In this document: positions 23,150 to 34,092 of the stretch, one piece after another
Layout: every line of letters begins with the position of its first letter
Position numbering within the stretch: position 1 is the first letter of the stretch
Source: Mikania micrantha
Lineage: Eukaryota; Streptophyta; Magnoliopsida; Asterales; Asteraceae
Assembly: GCA_009363875.1 (NCBI GenBank)
Contig: CM018683.1
Coordinates: 62,683,207-62,747,206 of the forward strand
Length of the DNA stretch: 64,000 nucleotides
Direction of reading: 5' to 3'
Notes under the pieces: generated by a model
Told to the model about the DNA's origin: nothing
The model's input: the letters and a program-made list of their open reading frames with translations, nothing else
The model's database searches: none
Program-made: the position numbers and the translations under genes

Positions 23150-23470
23150 GCGATTAGTGATGGAATATGGACTTGGGTGATGATATAGACACTTGATGAT
23201 AATATAAACGCATAGTGATGATACTAACACTTAGTGATGGTATGGACACTTGATGAGAATAAACTATAGGGAGGATATGAACACTTAGTGACAATAAGAG
23301 CATTTCGTGATGATATGAACCCTTAATGATGATTATTGACATTGGGATTGATATGGATTTTAGTGAACTTAGACAATTAGGGGAACTTAATGTCAGGTGA
23401 ACTTAGACATTAGGTGAGCTTAGAAATAGGCAAGCCTACATGTCAGGTGAACTTAGACATTAGGCAAACC
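23150..23470 (+). repeat. degenerate minisatellite in the E1 leader
   Basis: From 23150 to about 23345 a unit of about 20-24 bp (gatgatatgaacacttagt and variants) repeats roughly ten times. From 23364 to 23470 a unit gtgaacttagacattagg repeats about four times. Both lie between module copies B and C in the untranslated leader. Confidence 0.65.
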
Positions 23471-23581
23471 TAAAAGTCCAAGGGAACTAGAGATCACTTC
23501 ACTCAAAATTATCCTACTAAGGATAAGGTTTGTGAAGTGAGATTTATGGTGAACTGCATGACACACTCTACACACTAGCAA

Positions 23582-23692
23582 GGGCATAATCGTGGTGCAA
23601 TGGAACGGTGGTGGGACGGTGTAGGGGAGATTGCGATCTACCTCTGCATATGCCCTATATATAAGCTTGTTGCATTGCATTGGGAGGTTGTC
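23582..23692 (+). other. candidate structured-RNA module, leader copy C
   Basis: The outer stem is GGCA/TGTC (one G-U pair). The middle stem pairs ggtgcaatggaac with gttgcattgcatt (one mismatch). The inner hairpin is GGGGAGAT-TGCG-ATCTACCTC with the bulged A. This copy has an A-U pair where A and B have G-C in the inner stem. It ends about 240 bases before the gag ATG. Confidence 0.62.
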
Positions 23693-23932
23693 AGTGTTAG
23701 TATAGAGTGAGGAATGTATAGGACCTAGGAAATAGTTAGTTAACACTAGTTATGACCGACTAGGACACTTAGAAAAATAATAGGGAATTATGCACATTCT
23801 GAGTTTAATGACAGATAGGAAATAAATATAGTTCCTATATGTAATCCTAATTGTCTAATGAACTCATTTAACCATTGTTTGTATGATTTCTATTATGAAC
23901 GGTAGTAACATGTTTCTAACTTCTTCAGAAAC

Positions 23933-26900
23933 ATGCCTCGCCGTCACAACGGAGATGATTCAAACAATGGGGAGGCTAGCAACAGTAATGCCAACGCAGG
24001 CATGCAAGAGTTAGCAACACTCATTACGGGATTGGTGAACCAATTGACTCAGGCTAATCAAAACATCAACCAGAACCGAGGTGGTGCAAATCAGACAGCT
24101 TGCACATTCAAACACTTCAATTCCTGTAATCCCCTGAAATTCACGGGTGCTGAATCAGCCACTGGTCTGCTGCAGTGGTTCGAGAGTATGGAGAACACCT
24201 TCATCAACAGCGAATGCCCTGAAAATCTGAAAGTTCGCTATGCCACCAGTGTTTTCCAAAAGAGAGCACTGACTTGGTGGAATGGGGAAAAGCGAACTAG
24301 GGGAGTAGATGCTGCCTTAGCACTGACATGGACAGAGGTCAAGACTCTGATGACCACTGAATTCTGTCCTAGAAGCGAAATGAGGAAGCTTGAGACTGAG
24401 TTCTGGGAACTCAAACAAGACAGTGGCGAGAACGTCATCTACAATACTCAGTTTCATGAGTATAGCTTGCTGGTACCTCACATGGTGACACCCTTGGAAA
24501 GGGCGATTGAGAAATATATCGGCGGGCTGCCGGTGCAGATTCAGGATACAGTCTATGGGAGCAATCCCAAAACACTTGAGGCTGCAATCCGGTTATCTGC
24601 AACTCTTACTGACAATCACGTGAAGAATGGAACTCTTACTCGAAAGGGATATAAGAAGACTGACACCAAGACTACTGCAAAGGAAGTCAAAGCTGAAGTC
24701 AAGTCTGAAGCTGCTAGTTCATCCAAAAGCAGCAACAAGAAGAGAAAGACCAGAAACTTCATGGTCACTGCTCCTGCTGCTAAGTCTGCGCAGCAATCAT
24801 CAAACAATTCAACTGCTAGGAATTTCACTGGGAACACTCCTCAGTGTAACACCTGCCGTTATCATCACGCACCAAATTTGCCATGTCGCGTCTGCAACAA
24901 CTGCGGCAAGTTTGGTCACTTTGCTAATGTTTGTCGGAGTGCACCGCAAGCACAAAGGATGCAACATGCACCGCTTGCACTGCCAGCTCCTCATGCACAG
25001 CCTATCCCGGCTGTACCCGTTCGCCAAGTACCTCAGGCACAGGCAAGAGCCTGTTATGAGTGTGGTGAAGTGGGTCACTTCAGGAATCAATGCCCAAAGT
25101 TGACCGGGAATAACCAGAGGGTGGCAAGAGGCCGGGCTTTTCAACTGAATGCTCCAGCTGCTCAAGCCAACCAGGATGTGGTCAACGGTACATTTCTGAT
25201 CAACAACTCTTATGCATCTGTCTTATTTGATTCTGGTGCCGATAGGAGTTTCGTTTCATATGATTTTGAATGCTTGCTTGGTAGAACACGTACATACTTA
25301 GATAAACCGTTTAACGTGGAAGTGGCTGACGGAAACACTATTGATATTGACACTATTGTCGTTGGATGTACGGTGAACTTAAATGATCACGTTTTCCCAA
25401 TTGATCTCATACCTATGCATCTTGGTAGCTTCGATGTTATCATAGGCATGGATTGGTTAGCCACCCACAGAGCGGAGATTGTTTGTCATGAGAAATATAT
25501 TCGTATTCCATTACCTTCGGGTGAAACTTTGAGAATATTTGGAGAAACTGCTAGTAAAGGTCTTAAGCTGATGTCTTGCACTAAAGCACACAAGTACCTT
25601 AGGAAGAAATGTATAGCCTTCTTAGCACACATTGTGGAGAAGAAAGAGAAAGAAAAGAGAATTGAAGATGTTCCGGTGATACGAGATTTTCCAGAAGTCT
25701 TTCCAGACGATTTGCCGGGTCTTCCACCAGAACGTCAAGTTGAGTTCCGAATCGACTTAGTACCTGGTGCGAATCCAGTCGCCAAAGCTCCTTACCGACT
25801 TGCGCCTTCGGAGTTGCAAGAATTGGCGAGTCAGCTGCAAGAACTTACCGATAAAGGGTTTATTCGCCCGAGCCATTCGCCATGGGGTGCACCGGTCCTG
25901 TTTGTCAAGAAGAAGGACGGGTCATTCCGAATGTGCATCGATTACCGCGAATTGAACAAACTTACAATCAAGAATCGATATCCACTGCCGCGTATCGATG
26001 ATCTCTTCGATCAGCTTCAGGGCTCGGCATGGTTTTCAAAAATCGATCTTAGGTCTGGGTATCATCAGCTTCGCGTACATGATGATGATATTCCCAAGAC
26101 AGCTTTCAGAACAAGATATGGCCACTATGAATTTCTGGTAATGCCTTTCGGCCTTACCAATGCACCTGCGGTTTTCATGGACCTCATGAACCGTGTTTGC
26201 AGGCCATACTTAGATAAATTTGTGATTGTATTCATTGATGATATTTTGATTTACTCAAAGACTAAGGAAGAACACGAGAAACACCTTAAGTTGGTTTTGG
26301 AGATCCTGAGAGAAGAGCGACTGTATGCCAAATTCTCTAAATGTGAATTTTGGCTTAAGGAAGTTCAATTCTTGGGACACATAGTCAACGAATACGGTGT
26401 GCACGTGGATCCTGCAAAGATTGATGCTGTGAAGAATTGGAGTACACCGAAGACACCGACGGAGATTCGATCGTTCCTTGGACTTGCCGGGTACTACCGG
26501 CGGTTCATATCGAATTTCTCCAGGATTGCTGTCCCTCTCACTGCTTTGACCCAGAAGAATAGGCCATACGAGTGGGGACCAAAGCAAGAAGAGGCATTTC
26601 AGACCTTGAAGCAGAAACTTTGTGATGCTCCTGTCTTGACATTGCCTGATGGAAATGATGATTTGGTGGTTTATTGTGATGCATCCAACCTAGGGCTCGG
26701 TTGTGTTCTCATGCAACGGGGAAAGGTTGTGGCTTATGCATCAAGACAGCTGAAGATTCACGAAAAGAACTACACTACACACGACTTGGAACTTGGCGCA
26801 GTCGTGTTTGCCTTGAAGATATGGAGACACTATCTTTATGGCACAAAGTGTGTAGTCTTTACTGATCATAAGAGCTTGCAACATATTCTCAATCAGAAAG

Positions 26901-28492
26901 AACTCAATATGAGACAACGGAGATGGGTTGAACTGTTGAATGATTATGACTGTGAAATTCGCTACCATCCTGGTAAGGCGAATGTAGTAGCAGACGCGCT
27001 TAGTCGCAAGAGTCAAGTTCAAATCCATCGTGTCCGAGTGCACAATAACCTCCGTAATGATATTCTCACAGCCCAACAACACTCATTGGCTCAAGATGAC
27101 TTGAAAAATGAGATGTCTTGCGGGGCTGAAATCTTATTGGAAACTAAGGATGACGGTTTGATGTATTACTTGAATCGGTTGTGGATACCGAACAGGGGTG
27201 ATCTTAGGGTGCTGATTATGGATGAAGCTCATAAGTCTCGTTATTCAATCCATCCAGGTGCTGACAAGATGTATCAAGACCTTAGGGGCTTGTACTGGTG
27301 GCCTGGAATGAAGAAGGATATTGCTGAATATGTGTCTAAGTGCCTTAACTGTGCTAAAGTCAAGGCAGAACATCAGCGACCTTCGGGATTGTTACTACAA
27401 CCAGAAATACCGATGTGGAAGTGGGAGAATATCTCCATGGATTTCATTACTAAACTCCCACGAACCGCAAACGGTAAAGATAGTATTTGGGTGATAGTTG
27501 ATAGATTAACCAAGTCGGCTCATTTCTTACCGATACGCGAGACTTACCCTGTGCGGAAGTTAGCTCGTATTTACATTGATGAGATCGTTAGTCGACATGG
27601 TATTCCCTTAAGCATAATATCGGACCGTGATGCTCGCTTCACGGCACGATTTTGGGAATCACTTCATGAAGCTTTTGGAACAAGACTGGATCTTAGCACT
27701 GCTTATCATCCTCAAACGGATGGTCAAACGGAGCGAACGATTCAGACATTGGAAGACATGTTAAGAGCTTGTGTCATCGATTTTGGTGGCAATTGGGATA
27801 GCCATCTACCATTGGTTGAGTTCTCGTATAACAACAGTTATCACGCGAGCATTGGTATGGCGCCGTTCGAAGCTCTTTATGGCAGGAAATGTCGGTCACC
27901 TATTTGTTGGACCGAGGTCGGCGATTCGCAGATCACTGGTCCCGAGATTATTCAGGAAACGACTGACAAGATCCGCCAGATCCGCGACAATCTGTTAGCT
28001 GCTCGAAGTCGACAGAAGAGCTACGCGGATAAACGAAGAAAACCTCTAGAGTTTGAAGTGGGAGATATGGTATTACTCAAAGTATCGCCTTGGAAGGGCG
28101 TTGTTCGATTTGGAAAGAAGGGGAAACTTGCTCCACGATACGTTGGCCCTTTTAAGATCCTTGAACGGATCGGGAAGGTTGCTTACAAGTTGGAACTTCC
28201 TCCAGAACTTAGTAATGTGCACCCGACGTTTCACGTGTCCAATCTGAGAAAGTGCTTAGCTGATCAGGATCTTCAGGTACCACTCGATGACATTCGCATC
28301 GATGATACCATGCACTTTGTTGAAAAACCAGTGGAGATAATGGATCGTGAGATTAAACAGCTCAAACGCAGTAGAATTCCAATTGTCAAAGTACGTTGGG
28401 AATCGAAGCGGGGTCCAGAATTCACATGGGAACGGGAAGATCAGATGAAGCTTAAGTACCCACATTTATTTACTACGGTCACTCCAAGTTGA
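23933..28492 (+). CDS. E1 Gag-Pol polyprotein
   Basis: One open frame of 1519 residues. In order: retrotransposon gag domain (about 75-215); two zinc knuckles of CX2CX4HX4C type (CNNCGKFGHFANVC about 321, CYECGEVGHFRNQC about 373); aspartic protease with LFDSGADRSF (about 431); reverse transcriptase with FIDDILIYS (about 766); RNase H with VYCDAS (about 913); integrase with an HHCC-type finger near 1097, catalytic Asp at MDFITKLP and SDRDARF, and Glu at TDGQTERT (about 1262); then a GPF motif (RYVGPFKIL) and a chromodomain-like tail (FTWEREDQMKLKYPHLF). No stop or frameshift was seen. The frame uses a single start (ATG 23933) about 1.5 kb after the PBS. Family length and domain order are those of plant chromoviruses. 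It could supply proteins in trans to relatives. Confidence 0.95.
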   Translation: MPRRHNGDDSNNGEASNSNANAGMQELATLITGLVNQLTQANQNINQNRGGANQTACTFKHFNSCNPLKFTGAESATGLLQWFESMENTFINSECPENLKVRYATSVFQKRALTWWNGEKRTRGVDAALALTWTEVKTLMTTEFCPRSEMRKLETEFWELKQDSGENVIYNTQFHEYSLLVPHMVTPLERAIEKYIGGLPVQIQDTVYGSNPKTLEAAIRLSATLTDNHVKNGTLTRKGYKKTDTKTTAKEVKAEVKSEAASSSKSSNKKRKTRNFMVTAPAAKSAQQSSNNSTARNFTGNTPQCNTCRYHHAPNLPCRVCNNCGKFGHFANVCRSAPQAQRMQHAPLALPAPHAQPIPAVPVRQVPQAQARACYECGEVGHFRNQCPKLTGNNQRVARGRAFQLNAPAAQANQDVVNGTFLINNSYASVLFDSGADRSFVSYDFECLLGRTRTYLDKPFNVEVADGNTIDIDTIVVGCTVNLNDHVFPIDLIPMHLGSFDVIIGMDWLATHRAEIVCHEKYIRIPLPSGETLRIFGETASKGLKLMSCTKAHKYLRKKCIAFLAHIVEKKEKEKRIEDVPVIRDFPEVFPDDLPGLPPERQVEFRIDLVPGANPVAKAPYRLAPSELQELASQLQELTDKGFIRPSHSPWGAPVLFVKKKDGSFRMCIDYRELNKLTIKNRYPLPRIDDLFDQLQGSAWFSKIDLRSGYHQLRVHDDDIPKTAFRTRYGHYEFLVMPFGLTNAPAVFMDLMNRVCRPYLDKFVIVFIDDILIYSKTKEEHEKHLKLVLEILREERLYAKFSKCEFWLKEVQFLGHIVNEYGVHVDPAKIDAVKNWSTPKTPTEIRSFLGLAGYYRRFISNFSRIAVPLTALTQKNRPYEWGPKQEEAFQTLKQKLCDAPVLTLPDGNDDLVVYCDASNLGLGCVLMQRGKVVAYASRQLKIHEKNYTTHDLELGAVVFALKIWRHYLYGTKCVVFTDHKSLQHILNQKELNMRQRRWVELLNDYDCEIRYHPGKANVVADALSRKSQVQIHRVRVHNNLRNDILTAQQHSLAQDDLKNEMSCGAEILLETKDDGLMYYLNRLWIPNRGDLRVLIMDEAHKSRYSIHPGADKMYQDLRGLYWWPGMKKDIAEYVSKCLNCAKVKAEHQRPSGLLLQPEIPMWKWENISMDFITKLPRTANGKDSIWVIVDRLTKSAHFLPIRETYPVRKLARIYIDEIVSRHGIPLSIISDRDARFTARFWESLHEAFGTRLDLSTAYHPQTDGQTERTIQTLEDMLRACVIDFGGNWDSHLPLVEFSYNNSYHASIGMAPFEALYGRKCRSPICWTEVGDSQITGPEIIQETTDKIRQIRDNLLAARSRQKSYADKRRKPLEFEVGDMVLLKVSPWKGVVRFGKKGKLAPRYVGPFKILERIGKVAYKLELPPELSNVHPTFHVSNLRKCLADQDLQVPLDDIRIDDTMHFVEKPVEIMDREIKQLKRSRIPIVKVRWESKRGPEFTWEREDQMKLKYPHLFTTVTPS

Positions 28493-28509
28493 ATTTCGGG
28501 ACGAAATTC
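28491..28509 (+). other. conserved stem-loop before the E1 polypurine tract
   Basis: GAATTTCG-gga-CGAAATTC, a perfect 8-bp stem overlapping the last two bases of the stop codon. Equivalent stem-loops follow the pol frames of E2 and E3. Confidence 0.6.
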
Positions 28510-28517
28510 CTTTAACT

Positions 28518-28526
28518 AGGGGAGAC
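28518..28526 (+). other. E1 polypurine tract
   Basis: aggggagac lies immediately before the 3' LTR start TGTAACATC. It is the expected plus-strand primer position. Confidence 0.8.
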
Positions 28527-31500
28527 TGTAACATCACTGTACTTTAGGTTGTCCGTACATCCGTACATCCGTACGATTGTACTGTTACGACCTGAGATTT
28601 ATTAATTATTAATGATTATGAAGTTATTGATTTTCATTACTGATATTATCACTGTACTGGTGTGCATGATTTTATAATATAATATACGCGTAAACCTTGG
28701 GAAGTTTAGTTGAAATTTAACTGAACAGACCCATAGAGTTTATCGCAGTGTTATTACTGATGATTATGGATTATTGGTTGAGAATGGTTTTGGGATGGAA
28801 CTGGGAGTTTGTTATGGTCTGGTTACTAAACATAGTTAAGGACACATGGTCATGGTTTATCGAAATAGCGGTGGGACGGTGTAGGGGAGGTTGCGATCTA
28901 CCTCTGCATATGCCCTATACATATGCATATTTCGGTCTATCATGGGTGTGTCAGTGACTTGGTTTAGTGGGTTTTGGTTTGGGAAATGATAATATTAAAT
29001 TTAATAATGATGGAAATTTAATTACGCGATGTGAGGATTCGGACACTATTTAAACGCGAATATTAATTCAGAAATGTTAACTTAATAAATGTATTCGCGT
29101 GGGTGACGATTCACACGAATATAATTATTAAGAAGGATTTTCTGAAACGATATTCAATAAATCATAAATCGAATCGAAATACGATACGAGCGTGGGATTC
29201 GCAAAGGTGACGATCTTTACGAATACGTACGCGAGTAACGCGTTTCGACGAGATAATTAAATAATATCAAACGATATTAATTTAATAAATGTTGTATAAA
29301 AACGTTTATTAGGAATCACAACCTAAAGTGTTTTCGAATAAATTAATTTATTTAAATAATTTATTAACGAAACGAAAATGGAATTTATTTTACGAAACAA
29401 TTTATTTAAATTTATTTTAATTAAACAAAACTAATTTATTTAAAGAGGGTTATTGTTTTAAAATTGTTACGTTAGAAAACCGAGCATTTATGTTATTGTA
29501 TCGCGATAAAAACGAGACCGAAAACACGGGGATTGACCGGGTATAGAAAACCCTCTTTCCCTTCTTCTTCTTCATTTCCATGATCTTCTTTCTCTCTCTA
29601 AACCCACATTCACGAGCACCCTTTCTCTCTCTAACTTCTCTCTAAGAGAACTCTCTCGTTCGTTGACGGATTCTCGAGATCTTTGCGGCTACGCGTTCGG
29701 GGGATCAAGGAGAACAAGTTGATACTAAGAAACCATACGTTTGAGCCACGAATCGAGGTAAATCTAAGCATTTCTTTTCGGTTTGTTTATTGGATCACGA
29801 TTCTTGAACTTGTTGTAATGATAAACGGATTTAGCATGCATAAAACCTTAAAACGAGTGATATAAAAGGGATAGGAGCGGGAGTATTGTCTTGTAACAGG
29901 TTTAGGTTGATGAAGAAGACGATGAACAGTGGTTCGCGACTCATATGGGCGGCCGAACCCTTCTGGGCTAAGTGCAGCAAAGGGGCCGAACCCTATCCTG
30001 GTCCACCTGCCTTAGCCGAACCATGGGCCAGCCGAGCCCTGTGCCACGAACCCTGCAACATTTTCAGCGAACCCTGTGGCATCCATGGCCGAACCCTGTG
30101 GCATCCATGGCCGAACCCTGTGGCATCCATGGCCGAACCCTGCCACAGCCGAACCCATGCGCAGTCAGACACGAACCTTATAGACCACCGAATTTTATTT
30201 GGCGAACCTTAGTGGCCCAGCGAACCCTTGTGCCTCAGGAGCCATAAGAACCGAACTATTAACGAACCCTAAGGGCCACGAACCTTAAGGTTCGTTGGTC
30301 CTAGGGCTGTTGAAGCATTAAAGCGAACCTAGGGTTCGCCTGGTTGGACCGAACCTTCACTTTTCTGCGTTAGCCGAACCATAACTATATTAGGCCGAAC
30401 CTACTATGTTTGGACTAGAGGGTTCGCTGCCCTCATGGGTGGCCGGACCAAAACTCATTCAAACAAATAGGATTAAGAGTAATTGGAAGCAAACACATAC
30501 ACGTACACTTATCTATACTAACATGCATGCATGGGTGATGGAATTGTTACCACCTTTTCTTGATAAAATGAACTTTATAAATATAAAGCCTACATGATGG
30601 AAATAGTTTATGAAAAAGGCATGGACATAATCTTTTATAACGTGAAATGGGTATTACAACTACATCAAGATGGGCAATCAAATTAGTCATGCATGTATGT
30701 TACAAAGTGGCCACCTTTATTTAAAGATATAAGCTTCAAGTAAGTATCAACTTTATATGATTGAAATTAACAAGTTTAATTCACATGTTACAAATGATCA
30801 TCTATACGCCTTAGGTGTGGCAAGTTAACTTAGAGTAAACAAACTAAGTAACTAAACACGTAAGGATTTAAATGGGCACTAAGTTGAAATAAAGCCATAT
30901 GCTTATGAGTGTGAAATGAAATATAACTACAGATAATTGAGTGGATCTTGCTATTCATTTACGCGAGCGCGCATACTTCTAAAACATTGAATCTCAGGAC
31001 TACAGGTGAGTTTTCATAACCTCCCTTTCTTTAAACTGTTTTAGTTTTAAAACTCGGAGGTGAAACATGTATACCGGTTTAAATATTATTTTGATAACAC
31101 AAGGATAATACCTGTTTATCATTATGATATTCACTATTATGAATTATCATTATTATGGATTAACACTGATTATTATAAATCCGTGTAAACATTGTTATTG
31201 ACTTCGGTTAATAACAAAGGTTACATGTATTGTCTCATACTCCGTGAAATCATTACTTTTAACTTCGGTTATTTGTTTTGACTTCATGTATTGTCACGTG
31301 GAGGGTTTCCACATCCGTGAAGTATTGCTCTTGACTTCGGTTAATTGCTTTGACTTCATGTATTGTCACGTGGTTAGCGACCACTCCATGATTCATGTAT
31401 CTAACTTATGTTAAATACATAAGGAATCATGTATAGTCACGAACATTGATTGAGAATATGATTGATTGATTTTGGTTGATTTGTTGAGGAATGATTGTCT

Positions 31501-32098
31501 ATTTTTGATTATGATTATTTGTGATTGGCTAAGATTGATTTGGTTATGTGGTTATGTGATTGTGTATGTGTTTGGCTGTTGAATTGATGGATGTGTGTTG
31601 GATTATCTCATACAGGTATTCATATGGATTTCTCAAGAAGATCATAAGTTTTATACCCGTTTTAAACAAAGCATTCTATAAAACCATTTTAAGCATAAAC
31701 TTTTAAACTCATTTTTACTAAAGCATTTTTTTTAAATATAAAAACTTATGATTTCTCACCAACTACTTTTGTAGTTGACACTTGATTTTCTTACATGTTT
31801 CAGGTGATGGAGACAAGTAGGAATGAAGAGAGGATCTCTTCTATTTTGGACATCATCATCATATAGGATTCTTGGACTTAGTTAATTAACTAAATTTCTG
31901 GCGATTAGAGTTTAGTTAGTTTAACTAATTCTTTTGTGTAACTAATGTACTTGATTCATGATGAACATGATTTTTGTGTAATTATTTTGGTTGATTAAAT
32001 GTTATATGATGATATGATTTAGATGCCCACGAGCTTTTGAACAATCTACACATCCCTCGTGGCATCCCGATGATTCCGCCGTCGGTCGGGGTGTTACA
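28527..32098 (+). repeat. E1 3' LTR
   Basis: Same length as the 5' LTR and nearly identical. It repeats the module copy (28840-28952) and the GCCGAACC array (29937-30427). It ends GTGTTACA directly before the cgtat duplication. Confidence 0.95.
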
Positions 32099-33689
32099 CG
32101 TATCCACATACCGGTGACCTTTTATTTCAAATTTTAGATTATGTAATAACGTCGTTTAAGTTAGAAAAAAAATATTTTCAATGACATTTGATAACGCTTC
32201 ATACAATACGACGGCGATTGATAAATTAAAACTAAAATATTTGCCGTTATGTAATGGTATATTTTTTTACTTAAGATGTGTTGCACATATAATAAATTTA
32301 ATTGTGCAAGACGGTCTTGGCACTGATGATGTTACAACATTTATAAACGTTTGTAGACAAATGCTACATTATATTTTTAAAAAGAGTAGGAAACGACATA
32401 TGGCATATAGGAAATTTTGTAAAGATACAGGGAGGGTTGCTTTGGGTGCAAATTGGGATGTACCTCATAGATGGAATTCCACTTGCCTAATGCTTGAAAG
32501 TGCTTTACGACAAAATGATACTTTGCAAATGTTTCAAGCAAGTCTCGTCGACCAGGGTTATGTCGACGCATTTTTGGATAGTTCTTGGGATAATATCCAA
32601 TTATTATCTGAATTTCTTGAATTTTTAAATCATCAACTACTAAACTACTTGAGACTTATTACCCGACTAGTTCTTTGGTCCTTTCGGAGTTATTTTTAAT
32701 GGTTACAAACTTTAAAAATTTTGAAAATAAAAATGAAATGTTTTCTAAAATGATATTACCGATGCGAAATAAATTACTAAAATATTTTCTTGACTTACCA
32801 CCCGTTTTTACTTGCGCGGCCACTTTAAACCCAATTTTAAATGTTACAAGGGGTGGAATGCTTGATAGACGAAATTTATGACGCTCTTGACATACACGAG
32901 ATATACCCAAGCTTTTCAACCGAAGCAAAAAATGTTTATACTAATAATTTACAATCTATGTATGACTTTTATTTGATTAAATACGGTGGAAACATACATA
33001 TGCCCACCCCCGGTTCCTCATCAAGTTCGAGTGCTTCTCGAGCACGAGATCCGATGGTTAACCTATTGAACACGGTTCGAAACGTCACGGCTAAACGTCA
33101 AAGGGGTAATACCCCTTCAAGCAAACTCGGCCGGTATAGTGGTATGTATTACTCATCTGATATGACGGCCGAGTCATATCGCAATTTTGATATTTTGGCT
33201 TGGTGGAAAGCAAAGGAATCCGAGTTTCCGATTCTTGCAGCCATGGCCCGTGATTTACTAACTGTCCAAGCTTCCACGGTAGCTTCGGAATCTGCATTTT
33301 CTCTTAGTGGCAGGGTCTTGTCGTTAAGAAGAACAAAACTCACTCCCGAGTCGGTAGAAATGTGCATATGTTTAAACGATCATTTGGACTCGATCGATTG
33401 TATTCAAGATCAAACAACCCTAGAAGATGAAACAACTATTGAAGTAAAAGTACATGACGAAGAAGTTGAAGAAGGCTTATCACCCGACCTATTAGACGAA
33501 GAACTCGCATTTGAAGCTAACTTCAGTCGTTCGCAACAAAACGACACAAATCTTTGATTTTAATGTTTTATTAGTTATTTGTAACTTTTCTTTTGTTTTT
33601 AAACTACTTAAAATAATTAATGAATTTATGTTTGTTTTTAACATTTGTTATTATTAACCAATTCATAACTTTTAATACAAAAATTAATA

Positions 33690-34092
33690 AAACCTTAATA
33701 AAACCTTAAACAAATCAAACCTAAACCTTAAACAAATCAAACCAAATAAAAAACTAATCAAACCTTTAACTAATAATTAATTAAACCCTAATAAAACCTT
33801 AAACAAATCAAACCTAGTAAAACCTTAAACTTATCAAACATTTAACTAATAATTAATTAATAAACCCTAATTAAACCTTAAACAAATCAAACCTAAACCT
33901 TAAACTAATCAAACCTAACACTATTAATTAATAAAACTCTATTAAAACCTTAAACTAATCAAATTAAATAATAGTTTAAGGTTTTATTTGTTTAAGGTTT
34001 TATCTTTGATTTGTTTAAGGTTTTTATTAATAAGTTTAAGGTTTTATTAGGTTTATTAATTATTAGTTTAAGGTTTTATTAGGGTTTATAGT
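33690..34092. repeat. AAACCTTAAAC / GTTTAAGGTTTT inverted array in the hAT element
   Basis: About a dozen copies of aaaccttaaac(aaatcaaac) up to about 33960 are followed by gtttaaggttttatt copies in the opposite sense to 34092. The block can fold into one long imperfect hairpin. It lies between the transposase stop and the ACCGG-rich right end. Confidence 0.65.

Larger units (their letters stand above)
18840..32098 (+). mobile_element. E1: intact-looking Ty3/gypsy retrotransposon (TSD cgtat)
   Basis: The 13,259-bp element has equal-length LTRs (18840-22411 and 28527-32098, 3572 bp each), a PBS, one uninterrupted gag-pol frame and a polypurine tract, and is flanked by cgtat at 18835-18839 and 32099-32103. 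Only two base differences between the LTRs were noticed (near 21480/31167 and 21726/31413), so insertion was recent. Long LTRs, fused gag-pol and a chromodomain-like tail suggest the Del/Tekay chromovirus lineage. It interrupts the hAT transposase. Confidence 0.95.
18202..33557 (+). pseudogene. hAT transposase, broken and split by E1
   Basis: The 5' part starts at ATG 18202 (MDASHSSVGQG). It has a BED-type zinc finger (CKFC ... HITKPFC, residues about 50-75) and the conserved start of the catalytic region up to about 18834. After E1 the reading resumes at 32104 with GDLLFQILDYV and MTFDNASYNT. The C-terminal hAT dimerisation region lies at about 33180-33400 (LAWWKAKESEFPILAAMARD, then ASTVASESAFS). 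Breaks seen: a frameshift near 18700, an in-frame TAG at about 18776, the E1 insertion at 18835-18839, and two or more frameshifts between about 32640 and 32850. It cannot encode an active transposase. Confidence 0.85.

Noticed and set aside
19153..23692. Hammerhead-type ribozyme as explanation of the E1 module
   Set aside because: No CTGATGA plus GAAAC core pair was seen in any copy, and the conserved bases do not match other self-cleaving motifs I know.
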